Source: Palsa-504 sp963808315
GTDB lineage: Bacteria > Actinomycetota > Actinomycetes > Streptosporangiales > Streptosporangiaceae
Direction: 5' to 3'
NCBI GenBank assembly: GCA_963808315.1
Contig: CAWEFK010000017.1
Location: forward strand, 62,001 to 126,000
DNA: 64,000 bases
Made by a program: the position numbers and the translations under genes. Under the pieces are notes generated by a model, which did not search any database, was not told where the DNA came from, and saw only the letters and a list, made by a program, of their open reading frames with translations. This document shows positions 9,188-19,674 of this stretch, in pieces (within the stretch, counting starts at the first letter, position 1; every line of letters starts with the position of its first letter).

Positions 9188-9949
9188 TTATGAGCCGAAC
9201 CTCCGGTTACGGGCCGCGTAGGACCTCAGGGCCCGCAGGAAGTCGACCTTGCGGAAGGCAGGCCAGTAGGCATCGCAGAAGTAGAACTCCGAATGGGTGC
9301 TCTGCCACAGCAGGAAGCCGCCCAGCCGCTGCTCGCCCGAGGTACGGATGACGAGGTCGGGATCAGGCTGGCCCGCCGTGTAGAGGTGCTCGGCGATGTG
9401 CTCGACGTCGAGCACCTCGGCCAGCTCCTCGATCGTGGTGCCCCGGGTCGCCTGATCCTGCAGCAGGGAACGCACGGCGTCGGCAATTTCGCGCCGCCCG
9501 CCGTAGCCGACCGCGACGTTGACGAGCAGCCCGGGAAGGTGGGCGGTGGCGTCGGCCGCGTCCTTGAGGACCTGCACCGTGTCGCCGGGCAGCAGGTCGA
9601 GCGCGCCCACCGGGTTCACGTGCCAGTGCTCGGCGACCAGTCCCTGCACGGTGCCCTCGATGATCTTCAGCAGCGGCCCGAGCTCGGTGGCGGACCGGGT
9701 CAGGTTGTCCGTCGAGAGCAGCCACAAGGTAACAACCTCGACCCCAGTCTCGCGACACCAGTCGAGCAGCTCGAATATCTTGTCCGCACCCTTACGGTGC
9801 CCGCTGCTGACATCGGGGAACCCGGCCGACCTGGCCCACCGCCTGTTCCCGTCGCACATAACCCCGACGTGGCGCGGGATGGCGTCTGGGGACAGGGAAG
9901 CCTCGAGCCGGCGCTCGTAGAGCCGGTAGGCGAGGTCACGAAGTCCCAT
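9188..9949 (-). CDS. Short-chain Z-isoprenyl diphosphate synthase (UppS family)
   Basis: About 253 residues of the cis-prenyltransferase family, which condenses isopentenyl diphosphate onto an allylic primer to supply polyprenyl carriers for cell-wall synthesis. Motifs are HVGVMCDGNRRWAR near residue 25, LWLLSTDNLTR, and the C-terminal RTSGEQRLGGFLLWQ followed by THSEFYFCD. The ATG at 9949 is chosen because GAGGAAGG lies about 7 nt upstream; the ATG at 10045 would add an unconserved extension. Actinomycetes often have two such enzymes. Whether the product is Z-farnesyl or longer cannot be told from sequence. Confidence 0.87.
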   Translation of the reverse strand: MGLRDLAYRLYERRLEASLSPDAIPRHVGVMCDGNRRWARSAGFPDVSSGHRKGADKIFELLDWCRETGVEVVTLWLLSTDNLTRSATELGPLLKIIEGTVQGLVAEHWHVNPVGALDLLPGDTVQVLKDAADATAHLPGLLVNVAVGYGGRREIADAVRSLLQDQATRGTTIEELAEVLDVEHIAEHLYTAGQPDPDLVIRTSGEQRLGGFLLWQSTHSEFYFCDAYWPAFRKVDFLRALRSYAARNRRFGS

Positions 9950-10536
9950 GCTGCGACCTTCCTCATCACCGTGATGATCTAGCAGAAACGTATCCAACGA
10001 ATGGAACGCTCCGGTCCACGACTGAGGTTCCGGGTGCCATGCCATACCTCAGTTACGGACGTGACCGGCGAGAGTCAAGATCCTCCAGGGGCCGGAGCAT
10101 TCTGTTCCGGCCCTGGGCCCGGTCACCATCATGTCGTGCCGGCTTTCCCGGCCTTGCCTGGCGTGCCGCCGTGACGGCCCGGGTGAGCTCCCGGCTCCGG
10201 CGCCAGGGACCCACGAGCGCTACCTTATCGCCGGAATCACGACATCCGGGCCCATTCACCAAGGCCCGCGATGCGGCCGCGGACGTCCCGCCGGTCAAGA
10301 GAATTGTTATCTTCTTGAAACCGAACGCCGGCCGGAGGCCGGAACCAGGCGTGCCCGGGTCTGGAACACCAGGCATTCGGGTCGGGGGCGGCGCTCCGGC
10401 TGTACGCCATATACAAATTGTAATCGATCAACTACGTTTAGCAAGATGGTGTGACAGGGCCTGCCGTGCCCGGTCCTACCGCCGCGGGGCTACCTCCCCC
10501 GTACCAGGGCACGGGGACACAGTCAGGGGGCAGGTT
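9950..10536. other. Divergent intergenic region, prenyl synthase / secreted protein
   Basis: 587 bp between divergent genes. The right half has an AT-rich patch around 10410-10445, including TACAA-A-TTGTA at 10412-10422, about 110 bp before the secreted protein start; this is the likely promoter area. No supported gene was found. Confidence 0.45.
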
Positions 10537-11382
10537 ATGCGCCCACGGCACGGCCATCAGGCCGGCACCGGCCATCGCGGCGGCGCCCCGGCCCGCTGGC
10601 GCGGCGCCGCCGTCGCTGCCACCGTCATCACGGCGACCACGCTGGCGCTGGCGGCTGGCACGGTGCCCGCCTCGGCAACGGGCGGCTACACCGTGACCGC
10701 CACCATCGGAGTCGGCTCCGGCCCGTTCGGGGTAGCGGTGGCCCCCTCCACTCACACCGTCTACGTGGCCAACTCCGGCGCTGGCACCGTGTCGGTGATC
10801 AACGCGGACCTGCCAGTTCCCGTCACCATGGTGACCTCGTCGCAGGACCCGAGTACCTTCGGCCAGAAGGTCACCTTCACCGCGACGATCGCCCCGGCCG
10901 ACGGCGGTGCCATCACCTTCAGCAACGGCTCCACCGTGCTGTGCAGCGCCGTGCCCCTGACCCACGCCGACGGCAGCACCTACAAGGCCAGATGCGCCAC
11001 CAGCGCCCTGCCGGCCGGCTTCGCCACCCTCACGGCCTCCTACCCCGGCGACCCCCGCTACGCCGCCTCCGCCGGCACCCTCACCCAGACCGTCGCCCGC
11101 GCTCCGACCGCGCTGACCGTGAGCTTCCGCACCGTGCACCATGACCTCACCCTGACCGCGAAACTGACCGCGTCCGGGCGCCGGGTCAGCGGCCAGCCCG
11201 TCCCGTTCAGCACCGGGAACACCGCGCTGTGCACCCCGGACACCAGCACCAAGGGCGTCGCCACCTGCATGCTGACCGCCGCCCAGACCCTGCTGGCCGA
11301 ACAAGACCACGACCCGATCCTGGCCAGTTTTCCCGGAACCACCAACTACCAGCCATCATCGGCGACCTTGACCCCGCCGTGA
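10537..11382 (+). CDS. Secreted Ig-like repeat protein with an N-terminal YVTN-type repeat
   Basis: A 281-residue exported protein. An Arg-rich N-terminus is followed by a hydrophobic stretch (AAVAATVITATTLALAAG) and a probable signal-peptidase site near VPASA. One beta-propeller-like repeat follows (FGVAVAPSTHTVYVANSG). Two bacterial Ig-like domains of the Big_3 type cover about residues 90-180 and 185-281, each with two cysteines placed as if for a disulfide. A single YVTN repeat cannot close a propeller, so the gene may be a shortened relative of longer YVTN/Ig proteins. The ATG at 10537 has AGGGGG upstream. The protein is extracellular and its ligand is unknown. Confidence 0.7.
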   Translation: MRPRHGHQAGTGHRGGAPARWRGAAVAATVITATTLALAAGTVPASATGGYTVTATIGVGSGPFGVAVAPSTHTVYVANSGAGTVSVINADLPVPVTMVTSSQDPSTFGQKVTFTATIAPADGGAITFSNGSTVLCSAVPLTHADGSTYKARCATSALPAGFATLTASYPGDPRYAASAGTLTQTVARAPTALTVSFRTVHHDLTLTAKLTASGRRVSGQPVPFSTGNTALCTPDTSTKGVATCMLTAAQTLLAEQDHDPILASFPGTTNYQPSSATLTPP

Positions 11383-11538
11383 TGGCGGCGCCCGCAGTTT
11401 AGCCAGCCGGCGCCGCGCCCCGGGAGGGGGATGGCGGCCGGGTGAGTGGGCCGCCGCTGAACCGCGAGATGGTTCTTGGCACCGGGACGCCGACGTCCGG
11501 GTGCAGGTCAAGACGCCTGCACCCGGACGCGGCCAGGC

Positions 11539-12177
11539 TCAGGCGCTCCCTGGTCCTTGGTCCCGCACTTCCTCGACCTGCCGCAGGGCCGCGCGCAACC
11601 GCGCCAGCCAGGCATCGGCGTTCTCTCCGGTCAGCCGCACGCACCAGGCCAGCGCGTCGCTACGGCTGCGCGCCACGCCCGCGTCGACCAGCGTGTCAAG
11701 CACCCGGCGCTCGGGCTGGCGCAGCCTGGTCATGACCGGGACCGAGAGTGTCGTGAACAGCTCGGTCGTGTCGGCGCAGGTGACGCCCCACGACACCTTG
11801 CGGCGGAACTTGTGCTCGGCCTCACGGGCGATCTCCACCCGGTGGCCCCTGGTGTCCTCGCGGAACCTGCGGATCCGGCCCTCGGCCGCGGCGGCCCGCT
11901 CACCGGCGGAGGTACCGGCCACCTCCGGAGCGGCCAGCGACCCGATGACCGTGATCTCTTCGCGGTCCACCTGGATGTCGGGAACAGCGGTGAACCAGTC
12001 GCTCGGAAGCCGGCCGCCGAACCAGCCCCGGACTTCGTCCGCAGCCCCGGCTCGACCGGACCCGCCTGATCCACCCGGCCGGCCACCGTGATCCGATGCC
12101 GTCCCGGCCCCGACGTTCGTCTCCTCGCCCGTCCCGGCATCGTCGTCCGGGTCGGGTCCTGCTTGCTCTGTACTCAT
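11539..12177 (-). CDS. Conserved actinobacterial protein with C-terminal ribbon-helix-helix-like segment
   Basis: A 212-residue protein of unknown function. The first 45 residues are acidic and Gly-rich and probably disordered. A conserved centre follows (VRGWFGGRLPSDWF, DREEITVIGSL, AAAEGRIRRFRED, RKVSWGVTCADTTELFT). The C-terminus, RRVLDTLVDAGVARSRSDAL, resembles a ribbon-helix-helix DNA-binding unit of the Arc/MetJ kind. I recognise the architecture as common in actinomycetes but know no assigned function. A perfect palindrome abuts the start codon at 12177, which would suit autoregulation (inference). No conventional ribosome-binding site is visible, so the message may be leaderless. Confidence 0.6.
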   Translation of the reverse strand: MSTEQAGPDPDDDAGTGEETNVGAGTASDHGGRPGGSGGSGRAGAADEVRGWFGGRLPSDWFTAVPDIQVDREEITVIGSLAAPEVAGTSAGERAAAAEGRIRRFREDTRGHRVEIAREAEHKFRRKVSWGVTCADTTELFTTLSVPVMTRLRQPERRVLDTLVDAGVARSRSDALAWCVRLTGENADAWLARLRAALRQVEEVRDQGPGSA

Positions 12178-12192
12178 GTAATTATGATTACA
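12177..12192. promoter_or_regulatory. Perfect palindromic operator candidate at a start codon
   Basis: TGTAAT-TATG-ATTACA is a perfect 6-bp inverted repeat with a 4-bp spacer. Its left edge is the first base of the minus-strand ATG at 12177. An AT-rich 16-bp palindrome is unexpected by chance in DNA of this GC content. It would block transcription or translation initiation of the downstream gene if bound. Confidence 0.55.
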
Positions 12193-12351
12193 CTTCGATC
12201 TGAGCGCGTCAAATACCCGTTGGACGCGGGAGTGGGACGTGGGACGAGGCCGGAGTATGCCGTGCCTGGTCCGGCCGGGCATAATGCGGGCCAGGCCGTC
12301 CGGTTCGCGTGGAAGATCGGGCTTCTACGGAAGATCAGGGCAGTCATAGAA

Positions 12352-12369
12352 TACCTGAACTTCCAGGTA
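12352..12369. promoter_or_regulatory. Inverted repeat, possible operator
   Basis: TACCTG-AACTTC-CAGGTA is a perfect 6-bp inverted repeat with a 6-bp spacer, about 175 bp upstream of the minus-strand gene starting at 12177. The geometry suits a dimeric regulator. The binder is unknown. Confidence 0.4.
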
Positions 12370-12627
12370 AGCCAGATATTCCACGATCTTTTTCGAGAAT
12401 TGCGACGGGTGGGTTCCGGGTGCGGGGAGCGGCGGGGGCGGCGGCTGGGTGTGGCGTTTCGGGCCCTCAGAGCCTGACGGTCGCTTCGATCGTGAACCGT
12501 CGCGCGGACCGGTGTTCACAGTCGGCATATGGCACTGGAGCAACACCGATGGTCCTACGTGGGTCGCGTTGGGGGTTAGGCCCCTGCAGAGGTGCCGGAG
12601 GCGCGTCAACCACCGGTTGGGGGGTGC

Positions 12628-12690
12628 GGATGACGGTCGGGCCGAGCGGATGACGGCCGGGGCGAGCCGGATGACGGCCGGGCCGACGGG
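12628..12690. repeat. Three imperfect 20-21 bp tandem repeats
   Basis: Three units beginning GGATGACGGYCGGG follow one another at 12628, 12648 and 12669, just downstream of the NlpC/P60 stop. Their period is 20-21 bp with a few substitutions. They are non-coding, and no function can be assigned. Confidence 0.5.
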
Positions 12691-12701
12691 CCCGGCTTTG
12701 G

Positions 12702-14183
12702 TCAGGCTAGGCCGGCGGCTACCTCGGCCGCGATCCGCGGGTCGACCCGGATCGCGCCCGCGAACTGCGAGCCGAGGCTGGCCGGAACCACCTGGACGTC
12801 CATGCCGGGTTCGGGCGCCTGGATCATCCACCCGTTGCCCAGGTAGATAGCGACGTGGGAGATGTAGCCGGGATCGGTGGGGTCGGTGTGGTAAAAGAGC
12901 AGGTCGCCCGGCTCGAGCTGGCCGACAGGTACGGCGGGCCCGGTTCTGGCCTGGTCGGCGGCCACCCGCGGCATGCGCACGCCCGCCTGAGCGAAGGACC
13001 ACTGGACGAGGCCCGAGCAGTCGAACGACGTCGGGCCGGCGGCGCCCCACACATAGGGGAAACCTCGCCGGCTCTCCGCCGCGCGCAGCGCGGTCGTCAA
13101 CTGCGCCGCGGTGATGCCGGGACCGTCGGCGACGACACCCGACGGCGCTATCCCGGCGGACGACGGCTTCGTCACCTGGGTCACGAGCGGCTCGACCCCC
13201 GCACCGGACGGCAGCACCTTCTTGATCAGCTTTACCAGCGACGTCAGGCTGGCCGGCGGTGCGCTGATGACGATCGCGTTGGCGGCGGGCATGCCCAGCG
13301 ACCTGGCCGTCGAGTCCGACACCACGGCGTCGACCCCGCCGATGCCAACCGTGCCGAACGCGACCACGGGCAGACGTTCCTTGGTCCGCCCCAGCGCGGC
13401 CACCTTGCCGCCCAGCGAGAGCCGGTCCAGGGTGCCCATGGTGTAGGACACGGCGACGCCCCCGTTGGCGACCCCGCGCCAGAGGGAGTTCGACGCCGCC
13501 ATGGTCTGGGCGGCATAGCTGCGGAAGGTGGACGGGTTCACGCCGAGCACGGCGGTATACGTCCCGTTGATCTGGATCTTGGCCGCCTCGACCGGGTCGG
13601 CGCTCGTGACCGCCGGCTGCCGCGCCACCGCGGCCAGGACCCGGGCGGAGAGCGAGAACGGCGCGACGACCAGCAGATCCGCCTGCCGGAGCCCGTGCAG
13701 CGGGGCAACCGGCACGGGCCGGGCCGCCGTCGTGCCCGCGGTGGCCGAAGCGCTGGCCACCGGGTCCGCCATCGGTGACCCGCGACCCTCGGTGTTCGCG
13801 CCGAGCGCCGGGACGACCGAGCCTGCGCTTCTCGCCGGTGTGGGCCTGGTGCTCGGAAGGGCCGAAGGGACGGTGCTTCTCCCCGGGACGGTGCTTCTCC
13901 CCGGTGCGGGACTGGTGCTCGGAAGGGCCGGGACGGCGCTCTTCGCCGGTGTGGGCATGGCGCTCGGGAGACCCGCGACGGTGGCGCTCGAGCGGCTCAG
14001 GGCGGCAGGCTTACCGCCAGCCGCGGCGAGCAGCGCACCCGACGTGACCCCGATCACCGCCAACACGCTCGCGGCCACGAAAAGCGCGCGCTTGAAGACC
14101 GAAGTGTGCTTCGGTCCCCCACCGATGATCAGCCGCCGAAGCCGGCGGCCAGTCTCCCTAAGCGTGCCCATTCCCTCCACCAT
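12702..14183 (-). CDS. NlpC/P60 cell-wall hydrolase with a MacB-like middle region
   Basis: A 493-residue envelope protein. One transmembrane or signal segment (FKRALFVAASVLAVIGVTSG, about residues 30-50) is followed by a Pro/Ser/Ala linker of about 100 residues. A middle region (about 165-320) resembles the periplasmic part of MacB/FtsX-type proteins. The C-terminal NlpC/P60 domain (about 370-493) has the catalytic cysteine in SFDCSGLVQW and histidine in ISHVAIYLG. It should cleave peptidoglycan stem peptides. The start is ATG 14183 or ATG 14171; the latter has GGAGGG very close. The MacB-like centre is an unusual partner and the assignment there is tentative. Confidence 0.78.
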   Translation of the reverse strand: MVEGMGTLRETGRRLRRLIIGGGPKHTSVFKRALFVAASVLAVIGVTSGALLAAAGGKPAALSRSSATVAGLPSAMPTPAKSAVPALPSTSPAPGRSTVPGRSTVPSALPSTRPTPARSAGSVVPALGANTEGRGSPMADPVASASATAGTTAARPVPVAPLHGLRQADLLVVAPFSLSARVLAAVARQPAVTSADPVEAAKIQINGTYTAVLGVNPSTFRSYAAQTMAASNSLWRGVANGGVAVSYTMGTLDRLSLGGKVAALGRTKERLPVVAFGTVGIGGVDAVVSDSTARSLGMPAANAIVISAPPASLTSLVKLIKKVLPSGAGVEPLVTQVTKPSSAGIAPSGVVADGPGITAAQLTTALRAAESRRGFPYVWGAAGPTSFDCSGLVQWSFAQAGVRMPRVAADQARTGPAVPVGQLEPGDLLFYHTDPTDPGYISHVAIYLGNGWMIQAPEPGMDVQVVPASLGSQFAGAIRVDPRIAAEVAAGLA

Positions 14184-14232
14184 ACGTCCAGAAGACCTTA
14201 TCTGGTGGGTACCGGATCTGGCGATCCCCCGG

Positions 14233-16362
<2,130 letters not shown>

Positions 16363-16437
16363 CGTATCGAGGGTATGTGCGGGCGATGACGGCCAGGCGG
16401 CAGGGGTGGCCGCGGGAGCCTGGAGCGGCGGGCGCCG

Positions 16438-17415
16438 TTAGCCGGTCGCGCTGGCTGGGAAGGCGGTCCGGATGAAGTCGTCGACGACCGGGTCGAGGCG
16501 GGTGGTGTCCTCGTTGCTGAGCATGGCCAGGCGGACCCCGTGGTCGGGAAACCAGGCGTTGACGGACCGGTAGCCGGGGTTGTCACCGGGATGGTAGTAG
16601 ATCCGGCGGCCGCCGGACGCGGAGCCGATGAACCAGCCGTAGCCATAGCCCTCGGTATGGATGAGGCTGGCCGTGTCATCTTCGGCGGGCACGTGCACCG
16701 TGAACATCGCCTGCCGGGCAGCTTCGGACAGTAGCTCCCCGGCCGCGAGGGCGCGATCCCACCGGACCAGGTCCCCGGCCGTGGACCAGATGCTCCCGGT
16801 GCCCAGGCCCACGGTATCCAGCTCGAAGGACGTCACCGCCGTGCCGTCGTGGCGGCCGGCCGCCAGCCGAGGCTGGTCGCCGGGAGTCCCGTTGAACGTC
16901 GCGGCCATCCCCAGCGGTTCGAAGATCTCCCGGCTGACAAACGCGCCGTAAGGCTCCCCGGCGGCCCGCTCGATGACGTGACCGAGCAGCACGTATCCCG
17001 GGCTGCTGTAGGAGAACCGCTCGCCCGGCACGCTGAGCAGCGGAGCGCCGGCGAACATGCGCAGCAGCTCGCCGGCGGCGACGGGCCTGGTCACGGTCAG
17101 CCCGGGCACTCCCGGCCAGTGCGCAAGCCCAGCGGTATGGCACAGCAGCTGATGGAGGGTGATGCGGTCCCACCCCGCCGGGCAGCCGTCGAGCCAGCGG
17201 CGGACCGGGTCATCGGTCGACAGGACGCCACGATCGCAGAGCAGCAGCACGGCCGCGGCGGTGAACTGCTTGGTGACCGACGCGATCTGGAATCGGGTGC
17301 CGAGGGTGCAATCGACATCCGGGCCGGTCCCGGTCGTGCCCCCGGCGACGGCGACCAGGTCCTCGGAACCGCGCTGAAGCAGGGCCACGCCGCGCAGGGC
17401 TGGTGCTCCCGTCAC
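16438..17415 (-). CDS. Beta-lactamase-fold serine hydrolase
   Basis: A 325-residue protein of the class C beta-lactamase/esterase superfamily. The nucleophile motif SxxK appears as ASVTKQF near residue 46. FSYSSPGYVLLG supplies the Tyr of YxN/S, and the third motif is in YYHPGDNPGYRS. There is no clear signal peptide, so it is likely cytoplasmic, and an esterase or D-amino-acid peptidase activity is more plausible than antibiotic resistance. The start is GTG 17415. It lies upstream of the DUF255 gene on the same strand, 75 bp away. Confidence 0.8.
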   Translation of the reverse strand: MTGAPALRGVALLQRGSEDLVAVAGGTTGTGPDVDCTLGTRFQIASVTKQFTAAAVLLLCDRGVLSTDDPVRRWLDGCPAGWDRITLHQLLCHTAGLAHWPGVPGLTVTRPVAAGELLRMFAGAPLLSVPGERFSYSSPGYVLLGHVIERAAGEPYGAFVSREIFEPLGMAATFNGTPGDQPRLAAGRHDGTAVTSFELDTVGLGTGSIWSTAGDLVRWDRALAAGELLSEAARQAMFTVHVPAEDDTASLIHTEGYGYGWFIGSASGGRRIYYHPGDNPGYRSVNAWFPDHGVRLAMLSNEDTTRLDPVVDDFIRTAFPASATG

Positions 17416-17923
17416 GGGTCAACCCTAGCGAAACCACCCAGGCGACCGGGCAGTTTGCTGGACTGGCTCGCAACGTGGCGGACGTTCCGCTGCTTCTCAT
17501 TTCTGAAATGACCGTGGCTTCGCTGGTGGCGGCGATGACGATCAGGGGTTTCATCGAACAAAGATCTTGGTAGATCCAGGCTTTGTGAAGACTTATGGGT
17601 ACTATAATGCACAAAAGTCTCCATCAAGCCCGAATCTACCGCGAAAACGTCACACCTGGCCGGAACGGAAGTGATCCGGGAGTGCGGATGGGGCGGCGAT
17701 GACGGGTGGTGTCCCACGAGCCGACGCAGTGAGCCTAAATACTCTACGCAAATCCTGTTTTGACCGGATCGGCGATACTGAGGAGACTGACGAGGCTAAC
17801 GGGACGGAGGGGCGCTGCGTACCGGGCACGGATCCACCACCAGGGGTGATGGGGGTGGGCAGACGGGACAGGTATGGCGAGCGGGACGTTAGGGATCGCG
17901 GCTTACGCCGCAGGGCTCGCGGC
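17416..17923. other. Intergenic region with a low-GC patch
   Basis: 508 bp between two minus-strand genes. A markedly AT-rich patch at about 17500-17640 contains TATAAT at 17603-17608, flanked by the inverted repeat AGACTT (17589-17594) and AAGTCT (17615-17620). This could be a promoter with an overlapping operator for an unseen transcript, or decayed foreign DNA. No protein with recognisable features is encoded. Confidence 0.4.
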
Positions 17924-18748
17924 TTACGCCGCGCGGGGCGCCGTCCGCGTACGGGTCAGGCGACGGCGGGTCAGGGCGGCGTGGGCGCGGCTGAGGAGGA
18001 AGAAGGCGGCGCCGAGGGCGCCGACGAAGAAGCCCAGGGGCCAGTTGGACCGGTAGGAGACGGCGATGCCGGTCCAGACCGTGACCAGGGCGATGACGAC
18101 GGACAGGACCATGGCCAGGACCGGGCGGGCGGTCAGCGACCTGGCCGCGGCGGCGGGCCCGATCATCAGGCTGAACATCAGCAGCGCGCCCACCACGGGC
18201 ACGGTCATGGCCGTCGCTAGGGCCATCACCAGCAGGAACGCCAGGTCCATCCGGCGCGGCGAGACGCCGCGGGCCTCGGCGACCTCCGGCATCGCCGAGG
18301 ACAGCAGCAGCGGCCGGAACATGACGATGATGGCCACGATGGCGACCCCGCCGAGGACCACGATGGGCGCCACCTCGCCCGCGCTGACGCCGAACACCTC
18401 GCCGAACAGCAGTGAGTACGCCTCCTGCGCGTATTCGGTGCTCCAGCTGACGAACAGCGCGCCGATCCCCAGCATCATCACGAAGGTCAGCGCGGTGGCC
18501 ACGTCGTTCCGCGACCGGCGGCTCAGCCCGGCGATGCCGAGCGCGCCCGCCACCGAGAACACCGCGAGCCCGGCGAACGGGTTGAGCCCGAGCAGGCTGG
18601 CCCCGGCCGCACCGGCGAAGGCGCCGTTGGGAATCGCGTGCGCCGCGAACGTCGACCCGCGCAGCACCGCGAAGAAACCCGTCACCCCGGCGATCACCGC
18701 GACCGCCGTCGCCGCGACCCAGGTGTTCAGCATCAGGCCGGAGAACAT
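17924..18748 (-). CDS. Metal ABC transporter permease (ZnuB family), second copy
   Basis: A 274-residue membrane protein with about eight hydrophobic segments, of the manganese/zinc permease family that forms the channel of a metal importer. Family-like stretches include GSTFAAHAIPNGAFAGAAGA and the cytoplasmic coupling loop ARGVSPRRMDLAFL. The C-terminus is Arg-rich. The start at 18748 overlaps the preceding permease by 16 bp, so the two permeases are co-translated and probably form a heterodimer. Confidence 0.85.
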   Translation of the reverse strand: MFSGLMLNTWVAATAVAVIAGVTGFFAVLRGSTFAAHAIPNGAFAGAAGASLLGLNPFAGLAVFSVAGALGIAGLSRRSRNDVATALTFVMMLGIGALFVSWSTEYAQEAYSLLFGEVFGVSAGEVAPIVVLGGVAIVAIIVMFRPLLLSSAMPEVAEARGVSPRRMDLAFLLVMALATAMTVPVVGALLMFSLMIGPAAAARSLTARPVLAMVLSVVIALVTVWTGIAVSYRSNWPLGFFVGALGAAFFLLSRAHAALTRRRLTRTRTAPRAA

Positions 18749-19674
18749 ACCTGCCCCGCATCCGGCGACTGGCTATCGGGCGACTGGGCGCCGGGGGACC
18801 GGCGCGCCGCGTCCCGGCTCCCGCGGGGCGCCCGCAGGTAGCTGACCAGGTAGGCGCCGACGATCAGCGTCACCACGAAGAAGCTGACCGGCCAGCCCCG
18901 CCCGGCCGGCGGCCAGTAGAAGCTGTCATAGGCCAGCACGATGCCGAACCAGGTGGCGGCCACGCCGAGGCCGGCCGCCGTCAGCATCGCCCGGACCGGG
19001 CTCTTGGCCAGACGCAGCGCGGTCGCGGCCGGGCCGATCAGCAGCGCGGTGCTCAGCACCGCGCCGATGATCACGGCCGAGAGCGCCACCGACACGGCCA
19101 GCGCGATCAGGTAGGCCGCGCCGACGGCGCGGACCGGCACGCCCCGGGCCGCCGCGATGTCCGGGCTCAGCGCGCTCAGCAGCAGCACCCGGGCCAGCAC
19201 CAGGACCGTGGCCAGGGCCAGCAGGGCCGACCCGATCAGGGCCGGGACCGTGGACGAGGTCAGCACGAACATCGAGCCGAACAAAATGGTGAACGACGCC
19301 CCGGTCGTGGAGCTGTACTGGGTGCCCAGGTAGAGGAAGAGCGCGGCCAGGCCGAGGGCGGCGCCGAGCACCACGCCGGTGGTCACATCCCGGCCCCGGC
19401 GGCGCTGGATGCCGATCATCTCCATGAACGCGGCCGCGCCCGCGCCGAAGGCGAGGTAGCCCCAGAACTGGTTGACCCCGATCAGGAAGGCACCGGACCC
19501 GCCGGTGGTGGCGATGTCCGCCAGGGAATGGCCGGCGAAGGACTGCCCGCGCGTCACCGTGAACACGCCCACGACCGCGGACGTCAGCGCGATGACGGTC
19601 CCGACGGCCAGCGCGACGTGCACCGGCCCGCTGCCGAAGAAGCCCGGCTCGAAGACGTACCTGAACACGCTCAT
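18733..19674 (-). CDS. Metal ABC transporter permease (ZnuB family), first copy
   Basis: A 313-residue permease paralogous to the next gene, with GQSFAGHSLADIATTGGSGA early and the coupling loop ARGVPVRAVGAAYL. The C-terminal 35 residues are a hydrophilic Ser/Pro/Gln tail. ATG 19674 overlaps the ATPase stop by 4 bp. Gene order of binding protein, ATPase, permease, permease matches zinc or manganese uptake operons. The divergent Zur-like gene and box favour zinc. Confidence 0.86.
   Translation of the reverse strand: MSVFRYVFEPGFFGSGPVHVALAVGTVIALTSAVVGVFTVTRGQSFAGHSLADIATTGGSGAFLIGVNQFWGYLAFGAGAAAFMEMIGIQRRRGRDVTTGVVLGAALGLAALFLYLGTQYSSTTGASFTILFGSMFVLTSSTVPALIGSALLALATVLVLARVLLLSALSPDIAAARGVPVRAVGAAYLIALAVSVALSAVIIGAVLSTALLIGPAATALRLAKSPVRAMLTAAGLGVAATWFGIVLAYDSFYWPPAGRGWPVSFFVVTLIVGAYLVSYLRAPRGSRDAARRSPGAQSPDSQSPDAGQVCSPA

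Larger units (their letters stand above)
12178..12701. other. Intergenic region with operator-like repeats
   Basis: 524 bp between the NlpC/P60 stop and the start of the ribbon-helix-helix-like gene, both on the minus strand. It holds the palindrome at 12177-12192, a second inverted repeat at 12352-12369 and three short tandem repeats at 12628-12690. An AT-richer stretch lies around 12310-12410. A frame reading FAWKIGLLRKIRAVIEYLNF crosses it but has no supported start or homologue. Confidence 0.5.

Noticed and set aside
12280..12477. Plus-strand frame reading FAWKIGLLRKIRAVIEYLNF in an intergenic gap
   Set aside because: There is no start with a ribosome-binding site and no recognisable family; the AT-richer DNA explains the more natural-looking composition.
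16438..17415. Beta-lactam resistance gene
   Set aside because: SxxK and the other motifs fit, but there is no signal peptide; the broad esterase/peptidase family is more likely.
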